From Bacteroidales bacterium UBA1184 (GTDB lineage Bacteria > Bacteroidota > Bacteroidia > Bacteroidales > ML635J-15): a DNA stretch of 64,000 bases. Where the stretch lies: positions 59,573 through 123,572 of the forward strand of contig DBYO01000020.1 of assembly GCA_002310235.1 (NCBI GenBank). The letters run 5' to 3'. How positions within the stretch are numbered: the first letter of the stretch is position 1; each line of letters opens with the position of its first letter. Shown in pieces: positions 9,131 through 18,220 of this stretch. The notes under the pieces were generated by a model. It saw only the letters and a program-made list of their open reading frames with translations, did not search any database and had not been told where the DNA came from. The translations under genes were made by a program, and so were the position numbers.

Positions 9131-9439
9131 ACAATTCTGGCTTTGTGCGGTTAATGCAGGTCGCCGCCAATTGCCAGACAAACATAGTAAAGAGCCTGCA
9201 ACATAAATGATTTGCCTATGTAGCATAAGTGTAATTTTGATACACACATTTTAAAATAGGAAAAAGCTAAGTAGCTTATCTGGAGTCTTTGAAACTTGGA
9301 CAATTTCAAAATTCCTACCGGATTAAAGTAACTGAGTTCCCGCCGTAAGGCGTGGTATTTATTAGTTGTAATTGGTAGGAATAGGTAGTCCAAGACCTCA
9401 AAGATTCCGATGAAAACTTAAATGTACCACGCTTTTTTT
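9131..9439 (+). ncRNA. Candidate structured non-coding RNA (~310 nt), family unknown
   Basis: This gene-free stretch lies between a consensus promoter and a T tract and contains many complementary segments in nested order. A long rod is built from GGAGTCTTTGA (9282-9292) with 9398-9408 (11 bp, one G-T), CTTGGAC (9295-9301) with 9388-9394, and ATTCCTACC (9311-9319) with 9374-9382. The rod is capped by CGCC-GTAA-GGCG (9341-9352). Upstream are hairpins 9136-9141/9173-9178, 9182-9187/9216-9221, 9229-9233/9241-9245 and 9264-9268/9273-9277. The first two expose TGCAGG (9155-9160) and CCTGCA (9195-9200), which could kiss. GCGTGGTA (9350-9357) can instead pair with TACCACGC (9425-9432), just before the T tract. 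It does not look like tmRNA or RNase P RNA; a 6S-like RNA is not excluded. Confidence 0.5.
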
Positions 9440-9491
9440 ATGTGGGTATTTGAAACTTAAAGGTACAGGCGGATAATTCCCGAAAAGCCAA

Positions 9492-9902
9492 ATGAGTAGG
9501 GAAATGATAAAAAAACTAAATAAGATGAATAAATTAATAGTATTTTTCTCAATTCTGGTTATTTTTACCACGCTCTCATCGTTTTCTGTAAATCCAAACG
9601 ATACTTATTTAATTTGTGAATCTAATCAGCAACAACGTACGGTTAAGGCATTTCTAGATTGTGGAGGTGCGTTTTATGAAGGATCTATCACATATGTAAA
9701 CACAAATCAAGGTTATGTTCCTCTTCGCTATTCTTTCAGTCAAAGTTGTTTGGGCAGTGCATGCTGTGGTAGTTTTATGGAAAATGATAGTTTCGTTCCG
9801 TTGAATCCCAATAATAGATATGCGGTGCAATACAATTGGACTCATTCTATTAGTGTTTTCTGTGGTTATGGACCTGCTACTGCATATTTGATATTATACT
9901 AA
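9492..9902 (+). CDS. Small secreted cysteine-containing protein, unknown
   Basis: I do not recognise this protein. The open frame gives 136 residues from 9492; ATGs at 9504 and 9525 (MNKLIVFF) are also possible and give a more compact signal peptide (hydrophobic LIVFFSILVIFTTLSSFS). The mature part is about 100 residues, Ser/Tyr/Asn-rich, with Cys in CES, LDCGG, SCLGSACCG and VFCGYG, probably disulphide-bonded after export. It follows the candidate structured RNA and is closed by a terminator. No usable ribosome-binding site decides the start. It appears to be a small exported protein; nothing in the sequence indicates function. Confidence 0.5.
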   Translation: MSREMIKKLNKMNKLIVFFSILVIFTTLSSFSVNPNDTYLICESNQQQRTVKAFLDCGGAFYEGSITYVNTNQGYVPLRYSFSQSCLGSACCGSFMENDSFVPLNPNNRYAVQYNWTHSISVFCGYGPATAYLILY

Positions 9903-9923
9903 GTCGAATTTGTTTTTTTTATG

Positions 9924-9945
9924 GCCGCAGTTTTGCGGCTTTTTT
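9924..9945 (+). terminator. Rho-independent terminator after the small secreted protein
   Basis: GCCGCA (9924-9929) pairs with TGCGGC (9934-9939) around GTTT, followed by six T residues. Confidence 0.85.
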
Positions 9946-9994
9946 GTTTTCATAATTCAAAACCAAATATCCGACAGCGATGAATAAAATTTAT

Positions 9995-10002
9995 TACCTT
10001 TG
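9995..10002 (+). promoter_or_regulatory. -7 box upstream of yggS
   Basis: TACCTTTG matches TAnnTTTG. Transcription from here would include the hairpin at 10021-10055 in the leader of the yggS gene. No clear -33 box is seen. Confidence 0.5.
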
Positions 10003-10020
10003 CAAAAAAAGAAAGTATGT

Positions 10021-10068
10021 GCAGTCCAACGCAGTCTGTGAGACTGTTGGACTGCAAGACTGTTAGAC
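10021..10068. repeat. Hairpin repeat in the yggS leader
   Basis: GCAGTCCAAC (10021-10030) is the exact inverse of GTTGGACTGC (10046-10055), with an inner AGTCT-GTG-AGACT (10033-10045), making a nearly complete hairpin of about 15 bp. Bases 10041-10068 are the inverted partner of the 28-nt repeat at 9024-9051. Confidence 0.6.
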
Positions 10069-10077
10069 ATAATAGGT

Positions 10078-10773
10078 ATGGTAGAAATAGTAAAAAATAT
10101 CGAAGGAATAAGGTCGCGTCTGCCGATGTCGGTGGAATTGGTGGCCGTGTCGAAGACTCATCCCGTGGAGTACATTGTTGAAGCGTACAGCTGCGGGCAG
10201 AGGATTTTTGGTGAAAACAAGGTTCAGGAAATGGATCAGAAGCACGAAGCTCTCAAGGATTCCTGTCCCGACATAAAGTGGCATCTCATAGGTCACTTGC
10301 AGACCAACAAGGTGAAGTACATAACTTCGTATGTCGATATGATTCACAGTGTTGACAGTCTGAAGCTGCTTCAGGAAATCGACAAGCACGCCAAGAAGGA
10401 CGGTCGCGTGATAAAATGTCTTTTCGAGATGCACATAGCTTCGGAGGAGACAAAATTTGGCCTTGATAGGGACGAACTTGTGCAAATTCTTGAGTCACCA
10501 GAGTTCAAGTTGCTGCAAAATGTGAAGATTTGCGGACTTATGGGAATGGCTTCCAATACCGACGACACCGAAAAGGTTCGTATGGAGATGCGTTCGCTAA
10601 AGGAGACTTTCGACTTTGTGAAGAAGAATTATTTTGCTAAAGATTTGGATTTCCGCGAGATAAGCATGGGCATGAGCAGCGACTGGAAGATTGCCATCCA
10701 GGAAGGCTCGACCATGGTTAGGATTGGAAGTACAATTTTCGGAAAGAGAATTTATGCTGTAAATTCAAAATAA
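10078..10773 (+). CDS. YggS/PLPBP-family PLP-homeostasis protein
   Basis: A 231-residue PLP-binding protein of the YggS (PROSC/PLPBP) family, which controls intracellular pyridoxal phosphate and has no known catalysis of its own. The PLP lysine is Lys26 in LVAVSKTHPVE. IFGENKVQEMDQK, WHLIGHLQTNKVK and ISMGMSSDWKIAIQEGSTMVRIG are the conserved TIM-barrel strands and the phosphate-binding end. The length matches the family. The ATG at 10078 lies 23 bases after the hairpin leader. It is monocistronic, with asnS following after 258 bases that hold only weak hairpins and the asnS promoter. Confidence 0.92.
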   Translation: MVEIVKNIEGIRSRLPMSVELVAVSKTHPVEYIVEAYSCGQRIFGENKVQEMDQKHEALKDSCPDIKWHLIGHLQTNKVKYITSYVDMIHSVDSLKLLQEIDKHAKKDGRVIKCLFEMHIASEETKFGLDRDELVQILESPEFKLLQNVKICGLMGMASNTDDTEKVRMEMRSLKETFDFVKKNYFAKDLDFREISMGMSSDWKIAIQEGSTMVRIGSTIFGKRIYAVNSK

Positions 10774-11001
10774 AGATTTGCGTTGACTCAGCAAATGCTT
10801 ATTTCTGAACGATGTACGACATTTGTGGTATTGCAAATTCTGCCGATAAAGGAACCGGTATATCGGTAAGAAAATCATGTTTTCGCAAATAATTGTTTGA
10901 AAAAAAATCAAAAAAAGTTGTCATAATGACGGCTTTTTACATTTTGCAAAAACGGATTTGACTTTTTGAATTCTCGTGCAACACCAATAAGAAATTTTGT
11001 T

Positions 11002-11009
11002 TAATTTTG
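11002..11009 (+). promoter_or_regulatory. -7 box upstream of asnS
   Basis: TAATTTTG matches TAnnTTTG, 22 bases before the asnS ATG; no convincing -33 box. Confidence 0.5.
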
Positions 11010-11031
11010 TGGCACGAAATTTTTAACGTAT

Positions 11032-12474
11032 ATGAAGAGAACTAAGATTAGTGAAGTGCTGAACTCCACGGAATTTGGAAAAGAAACAACCGTAATGGGT
11101 TGGGTTAGGACTAAGCGTGTTAGCAAGAACGTATGTTTCATCGCATTGAACGATGGCTCTACTATAAATAACCTTCAGGTGGTGTTGGATGTAAATCCAG
11201 AATTGGAACAAAAACTGGCTGGTGTTCACACTGGTGCGGCTTTGTCGATAGACGGAAAGACCGTTGAGTCGATGGGTAGCGGACAGAAGGTAGAACTGCA
11301 GGCAAAGGACATTACTGTTTTCGGCGATGCAAATCCCGACGAATATCCTCTGCAGCCAAAGCGTCACAGCCTCGAATTTCTCCGCGAAATCGCCCACTTG
11401 CGTTTCCGTACCAATACTTTCGGAGCAATTTTCCGCATCCGTCACGCAATGACATTTGCAATTCATAACTTCTTCAACAGCAAGGGGTTCTACAATGTTC
11501 ACACTCCGCTTATCACTGGTTCCGACTGCGAGGGTGCTGGCGAAATGTTCCAAGTTACGACTTTGGATTTGAACAACTTGCCACGTACCGAAGAAGGTAA
11601 GATTGACTATTCGCAGGATTTCTTCGGCAAATCGACCAACCTGACGGTTTCTGGTCAGCTCGAAGGCGAACTTGCAGCAACGGCATTGTCGCAGATTTAC
11701 ACTTTCGGACCTACTTTCCGTGCCGAAAATTCAAACACTCCGCGTCACCTTGCAGAATTCTGGATGATTGAGCCAGAAGTTGCTTTCTTTGACCTCGAGG
11801 ACAACATGAACCTCGCCGAGGAAATGTTGAAATATTTGGTTAAGTATGCTCTCGACAACTGCCGCGACGACATCGAATTTCTCTGCAAGCGTCGTGAGGA
11901 AGAGCAGAAGCAAAAACCAGCAAACGAACGCGACGAAATGAATCTTATCGAACGTCTTGAATTCGTACTTCACAACGATTTTGCTCGCGTAACATATACA
12001 GAAGCTATCGATATTCTTATGAACTCAAAACCTAACAAGACTGGCAAGTTTGTATATCCAGTTGACAAGTGGGGCGTTGACCTGCAGAGCGAACACGAAC
12101 GCTACCTCGTCGAAAAGCACTACAAGCGTCCTGTAATCCTAATCAACTACCCGAAGGAAATCAAGGCTTTCTATATGAAGCAGAACGAGGACGGAAAGAC
12201 TGTTCGTGCAATGGACGTTCTTTTCCCGCAGATCGGTGAGATTATCGGTGGTTCGCAGCGTGAAGAAAGCTATGAAAAGCTTCTTGCAACCATTGAAGAA
12301 CGCAATATTCCAAAGAAGGATATGTGGTGGTACCTCGAAACACGTAAGTTCGGTACAGTGCCTCATAGCGGTTTTGGACTTGGTTTCGAACGACTTATAC
12401 TTTTCGTAACAGGAATGTCGAACATCCGCGATGTGATTCCGTTCCCACGTACACCTAAGACTGCTGAATTTTAA
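11032..12474 (+). CDS. asnS: Asparaginyl-tRNA synthetase
   Basis: A class II aminoacyl-tRNA synthetase of 480 residues that charges tRNA-Asn in the cytoplasm. The N-terminal OB-fold anticodon-binding domain (residues 1-110; [21 protein letters not shown]) precedes the catalytic core. Motif 2 is near [20 protein letters not shown] and motif 3 is [19 protein letters not shown] at the C-terminus. [11 protein letters not shown] and the insertion around residues 280-310 are typical of AsnRS rather than AspRS. The start at 11032 follows the TAATTTTG promoter. It is followed by rpoN after 11 bases, so the two are likely co-transcribed. Confidence 0.96.
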   Translation: MKRTKISEVLNSTEFGKETTVMGWVRTKRVSKNVCFIALNDGSTINNLQVVLDVNPELEQKLAGVHTGAALSIDGKTVESMGSGQKVELQAKDITVFGDANPDEYPLQPKRHSLEFLREIAHLRFRTNTFGAIFRIRHAMTFAIHNFFNSKGFYNVHTPLITGSDCEGAGEMFQVTTLDLNNLPRTEEGKIDYSQDFFGKSTNLTVSGQLEGELAATALSQIYTFGPTFRAENSNTPRHLAEFWMIEPEVAFFDLEDNMNLAEEMLKYLVKYALDNCRDDIEFLCKRREEEQKQKPANERDEMNLIERLEFVLHNDFARVTYTEAIDILMNSKPNKTGKFVYPVDKWGVDLQSEHERYLVEKHYKRPVILINYPKEIKAFYMKQNEDGKTVRAMDVLFPQIGEIIGGSQREESYEKLLATIEERNIPKKDMWWYLETRKFGTVPHSGFGLGFERLILFVTGMSNIRDVIPFPRTPKTAEF

Positions 12475-12485
12475 AAATCCCGACT

Positions 12486-13988
12486 ATGCTCAAGACGTCG
12501 CTCGAACAGAAACTTACGCAAAAGTTGGCTCCGCAGCAGATTCAGATGATAAAGCTGTTGGAACTGAATACTTTGCAGCTCGAAGAACGTATCAAGAACG
12601 AGATCGAGGAGAATCCTGCTCTCGACGATGGAGGCGAAGGCGACTACGATGATAGCGATAGTATAGTGGAAAACGACAGCGATGTGCTCACCCATGAAGA
12701 GGAGCGCGATGATGGCGATATGGATTCGGATGATGAATATACTCGCGAGGATGACTATTCGTTTGACGATGACTACGGAGCCAATGATGACGATGAAATT
12801 CCAAACTATCGTTTAGAGGTAAACAACACTTCGAAGGATGACGATAGGGTGGAAATGCCTTATTCTGCTTCAAAGTCGTTCAATGAGCATCTTTTTGAAC
12901 AGTTTATACTGAAGGATGTAACCGAAAGACAGAAGTTTATAGCTCCATTTCTTGTTGGAAACATCGACGAGGACGGCTATCTACGTCGTGACCTTGATGC
13001 TGTAGCAGACGATATTGCATTCTCGCAGAATGTTGATGTGTCAGAGAAGGAACTTGAGGAAGTGCTTTCGGTTATTCAGGAACTCGACCCTGCCGGTATC
13101 GGCGCACGTAGCTTGCAGGAATGCCTTCTTATTCAGCTTCGTAGAAAAGAGGAGCAGACTCATGGCGTGAAGGTTGCGATAATGGTACTTACGGATTGCT
13201 TCGAAGAGTTTACTAAGAAGCATTATGAGAAGATAATGCAGAAATGCAATATCGACGAGCAAGACTTGAAAGATGCAATTGATGTTATCGTCAAGTTGAA
13301 TCCCAAGCCAGGTAATTCATACGGAGAGCCGCAAAGAGCAAATATACAAGCTATAATTCCCGATTTTATTGTCGATGTTGATGAAAATGATGTCTTGGTG
13401 TCGCTTAATAGTCGAAATGCACCTGATTTGCGCATAAGCAGATCGTTTTCGCGAATGATGGACGATTATTCGTCGGATAAAGCAGGAAATCGTGAGGTAG
13501 TAACTTTTGTAAAACAGAAAATCGACAATGCCAAGTGGTTTATTGATGCTATAGAGCAAAGGAAGCGTACATTGTTGCTAACCATGGAGGCAATTGTCGG
13601 ATTCCAGAAGAAGTTTTTCCTTACAGGTGATGAAGCAGATATACGTCCGATGATATTGAAAGACATTGCCGAAATTACTGGGCTTGATATTTCAACAGTA
13701 TCACGAGTAGCAAACAGCAAGTATGTTTCTACGCCATACGGCAATTTCTTACTTAAATTCTTCTTCAGCGAAGCTATGCAGACAGATTCGGGTGAGGAGG
13801 TTTCTACTCGTGAGGTAAAGCAGATTCTTAAGGAATGCATCGATGCCGAGGATTCTGCAAAGCCGCTTACCGATGACCGTCTGTCGGAAATATTGAAGGA
13901 TAGGGGCTATATAATAGCGCGTCGTACCATTGCTAAGTATCGCGAACAGATGGGTATTCCTGTTGCACGTCTCAGACGAAAAATATAA
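12486..13988 (+). CDS. rpoN: RNA polymerase sigma-54 factor
   Basis: Sigma-54 directs RNA polymerase to -24/-12 promoters and needs activator ATPases. The 500-residue protein has the glutamine/leucine-rich activator-interacting region I at the start (EQKLTQKLAPQQIQMIKLLE), an acidic region II (about residues 45-110, rich in Asp and Glu), the core-binding domain, and at the C-terminus the RpoN box (ARRTIAKYREQMGIP, residues 478-492), the hallmark of the family. It starts 11 bases after asnS and is followed by a membrane protein after 2 bases. Complete; the acidic linker is long, as is common in Bacteroidota. Confidence 0.96.
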   Translation: MLKTSLEQKLTQKLAPQQIQMIKLLELNTLQLEERIKNEIEENPALDDGGEGDYDDSDSIVENDSDVLTHEEERDDGDMDSDDEYTREDDYSFDDDYGANDDDEIPNYRLEVNNTSKDDDRVEMPYSASKSFNEHLFEQFILKDVTERQKFIAPFLVGNIDEDGYLRRDLDAVADDIAFSQNVDVSEKELEEVLSVIQELDPAGIGARSLQECLLIQLRRKEEQTHGVKVAIMVLTDCFEEFTKKHYEKIMQKCNIDEQDLKDAIDVIVKLNPKPGNSYGEPQRANIQAIIPDFIVDVDENDVLVSLNSRNAPDLRISRSFSRMMDDYSSDKAGNREVVTFVKQKIDNAKWFIDAIEQRKRTLLLTMEAIVGFQKKFFLTGDEADIRPMILKDIAEITGLDISTVSRVANSKYVSTPYGNFLLKFFFSEAMQTDSGEEVSTREVKQILKECIDAEDSAKPLTDDRLSEILKDRGYIIARRTIAKYREQMGIPVARLRRKI

Positions 13989-13990
13989 AC

Positions 13991-14653
13991 ATGCGCGGCA
14001 TCCTTGACATATTTTTCAAGATTGTGAGCGTATTAGGGCATCCGATTCTATTGCCAACATATTTTGCATTGACAATCAATAGTATATACTATTTGAATCC
14101 ATTTATGGTACTCGGAATTACTTTTGTTTTCCCGATGTTGGTAATGTTGTTATGGTTTTCGATAAGCCAGTTTCGTGGAAAAAGAGTTGTTCCTGGAACA
14201 AATGTAGTTTTGAATCAGGATGTTGTATCAGAAATGACAGAGAGCCTTTTCGAAAGGATTGATGCTTTTTTCGATTCAACACGCAACCGTACATATTCCA
14301 TGTTGATTGTAATAGGCTTTGCCTTTTTGGGTTATTTTGTATATAGGTTGCCGATGTGGAGCCTTTTGATGTTGTTGATAATAATATCGTCTCTAGTGTG
14401 TATGCTAATCAATAATTTTTGGAGGATTAGTATTCATGCGTATGGTTGGGGATTTGCAACTTATCTTGTAGTTTTTCAGTATTCGTATGTTTTTGCCAGC
14501 GGCATTGTCGTGTCAATGATTGTAATGTTGTTAAGTGGTCTTGTTTTGTCATCTAGACTCTATTTTGGCAGGCACAACAATCTACAGGTGCATCTTGGCT
14601 ATGCAATAGGAGTAGCAATTCCTGCTTTGCTTTATTTTGCTTTATCTTTGTAA
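13991..14653 (+). CDS. Integral membrane protein with PAP2-like C-terminal motif
   Basis: A 220-residue protein with about six hydrophobic segments: about 5-30 (ILDIFFKIVSVLGHPILLPTY), 33-58, 98-118, 120-142, 150-175 and 195-218. Near the end, SSRLYFGRHNNLQVHLGYAIG resembles the third motif of PAP2-type phosphatases (SR-x5-H-x3-D-V-x2-G) but lacks the aspartate; no convincing PAP2 motif 1 or 2 is visible. It may therefore be a non-catalytic relative. It sits 2 bases after rpoN and 2 bases before a DUF4834 gene in a tight operon. Function is unknown. Confidence 0.65.
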   Translation: MRGILDIFFKIVSVLGHPILLPTYFALTINSIYYLNPFMVLGITFVFPMLVMLLWFSISQFRGKRVVPGTNVVLNQDVVSEMTESLFERIDAFFDSTRNRTYSMLIVIGFAFLGYFVYRLPMWSLLMLLIIISSLVCMLINNFWRISIHAYGWGFATYLVVFQYSYVFASGIVVSMIVMLLSGLVLSSRLYFGRHNNLQVHLGYAIGVAIPALLYFALSL

Positions 14654-14655
14654 AA

Positions 14656-14943
14656 ATGGAAGTGTTTTTGAACATAATAATATTCATAGTCCTTGCGATG
14701 TTGCTGGCTAAATTGTTGTTCCGCTATTTGGCCCCATGGCTTTTAAGACGATATGTGGAACGCAGGATGAAGAAATTTGGTGAGGGGTTCCAGAATTTTG
14801 AGGAGCAAAGCCAAAACCGGGAAGGAAAAACATATGGAGACATCAGGGTTGACCATATTCCACAAAAGGAAGAGCCGCAGAATTGCAATGTTGATGAGGA
14901 GTATGTGGATTTTGAGGAAATGAACGAAGACGAACAGAAGTGA
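14656..14943 (+). CDS. DUF4834 family small membrane protein
   Basis: A 95-residue protein with one N-terminal transmembrane helix (FLNIIIFIVLAMLLAKLLF, residues 4-22), an amphipathic basic stretch (RRYVERRMKKFGEGF) and a long acidic tail with GDIRVDHIP and DEEYVDFEE. This layout fits the Bacteroidota family DUF4834, whose function is unknown. The gene starts 2 bases after the PAP2-like gene, and its TGA stop overlaps the GTG start of the downstream permease, so translation of the two is probably coupled. Confidence 0.8.
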   Translation: MEVFLNIIIFIVLAMLLAKLLFRYLAPWLLRRYVERRMKKFGEGFQNFEEQSQNREGKTYGDIRVDHIPQKEEPQNCNVDEEYVDFEEMNEDEQK

Positions 14944-16181
14944 ATTACGAATTTTTCATAGCAAAGCGGTTGGTACTTAAGCAGCGCAAATCGGGTGGAT
15001 TTAGCCGTTCGATACTTGGTATTGCTGTAGCTGGTATAGCCGTGGGGCTTGCTGTGATGTTGGTATCTGTTGCCATTGTTACTGGTTTTAAGAACGAGAT
15101 TTCGCGCAAGGTAATAGGTTTTGGCGCACACATAAGGATTACAAACTACGACAGCAATTCGTCATACGAAACTGTTCCTATTTCGGGAGAACAGATTTGG
15201 CTTTCATCGCTGCGCGAGATGGACGGTGTGAAATCGGTTGATCGCTATATTGTAAAGGCAGGTATCGTGAAGACAGCCGACTATTTGCAAGGTGTCGTGT
15301 TTAAAGGAGTTGACGAGGAATACAACTGGTCGTTCTTCGAGGAATATCTTGTCGATGGAAAACTGCTTGAAATCAATGATACAGCCAGAACAAACGGTGT
15401 ACTTGTGTCGAAAAGCATTGCCGATGTGCTCAATCTGAAGGTTGGAGACAGTTTCGCATCCTATTTCATACAGAATCCGCCACGAATGAGGAAATTTACT
15501 GTCGAGGGTATCTACAATACCCAGCTTGAGGAGTTTGACAAGATGTATATCATCGCCGACATCAAGCATTTGCGCAAACTTAACGATTGGGCAGACGGAC
15601 AGGTTTCTGGTTTTGAGGTAAAGATTGAAGATATTGACAGACTTGATGAAATTGAACGCAAAGTATCCAAGACATGCCGATCTTACAATCCTGACAGTGA
15701 AATACTTCAGGTCTCTAACATCCGGCAGGAGTATCCTGGCATTTTCGATTGGCTGTCGCTTCTCGACATGAACGTGTGGATAATTCTCGGACTTATGGTT
15801 GCTGTTACTGGTTTCAACATGATTTCGGGACTGCTGGTTTTGATTCTCGAAAGGGTGAATATGATAGGCATACTGAAAAGTATGGGAGCAACTAATGTCT
15901 CGGTACGAAAAGTTTTCCTGTATTTTGCTTCCTACCTTACAATCAAAGGGTTGCTGTGGGGCAATGTGATTGGAATATTGCTCTGCGTTTTGCAGTATTA
16001 TTTTGGTATTATCCAGCTTGACCCTACGTCGTACTATGTTTCAACAGTTCCAATAAATTTGGACATTGTGAATATTTTGCTGCTAAATGCAGGAACGTTG
16101 GCAATAATAGTGGTAATGATGATTCTTCCGTCGTTTATTGTGTCGAAGATTACTCCGGCCAATTCTATGAGGTTCGATTAG
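14940..16181 (+). CDS. LolC/LolE-type ABC transporter permease
   Basis: A 413-residue inner-membrane permease of the LolC/E type, which with an ATPase (LolD) would extract lipoproteins for transfer to the outer membrane. There is an N-terminal transmembrane helix (IAVAGIAVGLAVMLVSVAIVTGF, about 28-50), a large periplasmic domain (about 55-270), then three C-terminal helices with the FtsX-like signature (LVLILERVNMIGILKSMGAT). The likely start is GTG at 14940, overlapping the stop of the preceding gene by 4 bases; it gives the conserved N-terminus (FFIAKRLVLKQRKSGGFSR). No LolD gene is in the window. Confidence 0.88.
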   Translation: MNYEFFIAKRLVLKQRKSGGFSRSILGIAVAGIAVGLAVMLVSVAIVTGFKNEISRKVIGFGAHIRITNYDSNSSYETVPISGEQIWLSSLREMDGVKSVDRYIVKAGIVKTADYLQGVVFKGVDEEYNWSFFEEYLVDGKLLEINDTARTNGVLVSKSIADVLNLKVGDSFASYFIQNPPRMRKFTVEGIYNTQLEEFDKMYIIADIKHLRKLNDWADGQVSGFEVKIEDIDRLDEIERKVSKTCRSYNPDSEILQVSNIRQEYPGIFDWLSLLDMNVWIILGLMVAVTGFNMISGLLVLILERVNMIGILKSMGATNVSVRKVFLYFASYLTIKGLLWGNVIGILLCVLQYYFGIIQLDPTSYYVSTVPINLDIVNILLLNAGTLAIIVVMMILPSFIVSKITPANSMRFD

Positions 16182-16349
16182 TCGTATGTTTATAATTAAC
16201 AATATAACATCAATTGCAGTGGCTTTTATTGCTTTTGGTTGTTCATAAAAAATAAATGACTTGTGCTGATATGAGGTAAAAAAGCCGTAAGTTTGAAACT
16301 TGTTTTTTTGCTCAAGATTTGAGTTCTTTTGATATTTTTTGGATAAAAG

Positions 16350-17753
16350 ATGAAGATAAAATTTATAGGTGCCACACGAGAGGTAACAGGAAGTAAACAT
16401 CTGATAATAACAGATTCTGGTAAAAAGATACTTCTCGACTGCGGAATGTTCCAAGGAAAAGGAATGGAGACAGATGCCGCCAACAGGGATCTCGGATTTA
16501 CTCCTTCGGAAATAGATTATGTACTTGTGTCGCATGCTCATATCGACCATACTGGACTTATTCCATATATCTACAAAAACGGGTTCAACGGTAAGGTTAT
16601 ATGCACACCTGCAACCAAGGATTTATGCTCCATTATGCTTCCTGATTCGGGTTTCATTCAGGAACTTGATATCAAGTGGTACAACAAGAAACTTTTCAAG
16701 CAGGGACTTCCGAGAGTGAACCCTATATACACCCACATGGATGCCGAGCAGTGTATGAAGATTTTTGTTTCTGTGCCATACGACGAGGATTATAAAGTTG
16801 ATGAAGGAATAACCGTACGATTCACCAATAGTGGGCACATGCTCGGAAGTGCTGTTGTAAACATTACTTTAGAAGAAAACGGCAAGGTGACACGCATTGC
16901 CTATACGGGCGATGTCGGTCGTCCACATAATAGAATTGTGAAGCCGCCAGTGCCGTTTCCACAGGCCGATATCCTTATTACCGAGGCAACATATGGTAAC
17001 CGTATTCACGAGCAGGATAGGGAAACCGAACTCGACCTTTATAATGTGATTAACAATACCTGCGTGCAGCGCGGTGGAAAACTGATAATACCTTCGTTCA
17101 GTGTTGGTCGTACACAGGAAATCGTGTATATGCTCAACAACTTCTACAACGAGGGCATTCTTCCAAAGATTGACATTTATGTTGATAGCCCACTTTCGGT
17201 AGATGCAACTGAAATTTTCAAGATGCACCAGGAATGTTACAACGACGGCATTATAGAAACAATGAAGGACGATCCGCATCCGTTCTATTTCGATACCTTG
17301 CATTATGTGAAAAGTGCAGAGGAGTCGAAAACACTGAACTCTACCAAGAAGCCGTGCATAATAATTTCGGCTTCGGGAATGGCTGAAGCTGGTAGGGTTA
17401 AGCATCATATTGCAAACAGTATCGAGGATTCTCGTAATACCATAATGCTTGTGGGATATTGCGCTCCAGAGACTTTGGGTGCAAGAATCCAGGAAAAAGG
17501 ATTGCACGAAATATCAATATTCGGAAATGTGCATCCGCTGAATGCCGACATCGAGAAAATTGAATCCTTGAGCGGTCATGGCGACTACATCGAAATGGGC
17601 GATTTCATTTCGTGCCAGAATCCCGAAAAGTTGCGTAACATTTTCCTTGTACATGGTGACTACGATGCGCAGAAGTTTTATCGTGAATATCTAATGAGCA
17701 AGGGATACAGCAATATTCAGATTCCAAAGCACGGAGACGAATTTTACTATTAA
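16350..17753 (+). CDS. Beta-CASP metallo-beta-lactamase-fold RNase
   Basis: A 467-residue member of the MBL-fold/beta-CASP family related to RNA-processing nucleases such as CPSF-73. The zinc-binding motif SHAHIDHTG gives His62, His64, Asp66 and His67. [17 protein letters not shown] and the later [15 protein letters not shown] and LSGHGD motifs are the other metal-binding and beta-CASP elements. A C-terminal RMMBL segment ([16 protein letters not shown]) closes the protein. The likely role is RNA turnover or processing in the cytoplasm. The 168 bases upstream are AT-rich with no clear promoter. The fur gene follows after 2 bases. Confidence 0.9.
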   Translation: MKIKFIGATREVTGSKHLIITDSGKKILLDCGMFQGKGMETDAANRDLGFTPSEIDYVLVSHAHIDHTGLIPYIYKNGFNGKVICTPATKDLCSIMLPDSGFIQELDIKWYNKKLFKQGLPRVNPIYTHMDAEQCMKIFVSVPYDEDYKVDEGITVRFTNSGHMLGSAVVNITLEENGKVTRIAYTGDVGRPHNRIVKPPVPFPQADILITEATYGNRIHEQDRETELDLYNVINNTCVQRGGKLIIPSFSVGRTQEIVYMLNNFYNEGILPKIDIYVDSPLSVDATEIFKMHQECYNDGIIETMKDDPHPFYFDTLHYVKSAEESKTLNSTKKPCIIISASGMAEAGRVKHHIANSIEDSRNTIMLVGYCAPETLGARIQEKGLHEISIFGNVHPLNADIEKIESLSGHGDYIEMGDFISCQNPEKLRNIFLVHGDYDAQKFYREYLMSKGYSNIQIPKHGDEFYY

Positions 17754-17755
17754 AC

Positions 17756-18205
17756 ATGATGGACGATAAAAGGCTTTCACCACACGATATATTGAAGAAT
17801 TACTTGGAAAGCAATTCGTTACGTAAAACGCCAGAACGTTTTGCTATTCTCGACGAAATATATTCAAGTTCGGGGCATTTCGATATTGAAACTTTATATG
17901 AGTCGATGAAGAACAAGAATTATCATGTAAGCCTTGCAACCTTGTACAACAATATAGATATTCTGATAAATGCAGGTCTTCTTGTAAAGCATCGTTTCGA
18001 AAAAGGTAATACCTACGAGAAGACTATGGACAATATAAAGCACGACCATTTTATTTGTCGTCAGTGCGGAAAGATATACGAAGTGACTCTGTCGAAGGTT
18101 GAGGATGTGAAGGAGGAGGTTTCGCAGAAGTTCGGCTTCGATGTTTATTCGCATTTTCTTACCATTTATGGTATATGTAGCAATTGTAAAGATTTAAATA
18201 AATAG
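17756..18205 (+). CDS. Fur-family transcriptional regulator
   Basis: A 149-residue metal-dependent repressor of the Fur family. The N-terminal winged helix contains [16 protein letters not shown] and the recognition-helix region [18 protein letters not shown]. The C-terminal dimerisation domain has [14 protein letters not shown] with Cys101 and Cys104, and the last Cys pair 141/144 (CSNC), the structural zinc site. [11 protein letters not shown] fits the Fur/PerR group. Whether it senses iron, peroxide or zinc cannot be told. It lies 2 bases after the beta-CASP nuclease and 15 bases before purA, an unusual but tight grouping. MM at the start leaves 17756 or 17759 as the initiation codon. Confidence 0.9.
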   Translation: MMDDKRLSPHDILKNYLESNSLRKTPERFAILDEIYSSSGHFDIETLYESMKNKNYHVSLATLYNNIDILINAGLLVKHRFEKGNTYEKTMDNIKHDHFICRQCGKIYEVTLSKVEDVKEEVSQKFGFDVYSHFLTIYGICSNCKDLNK

Positions 18206-18220
18206 AAAATAGAGTAACAA

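Noticed and set aside
9151..9393. Minus-strand 80-codon frame
   Set aside because: It lies across the helices of the candidate RNA, has no family resemblance and is better explained as a shadow of the repeats in that structure.
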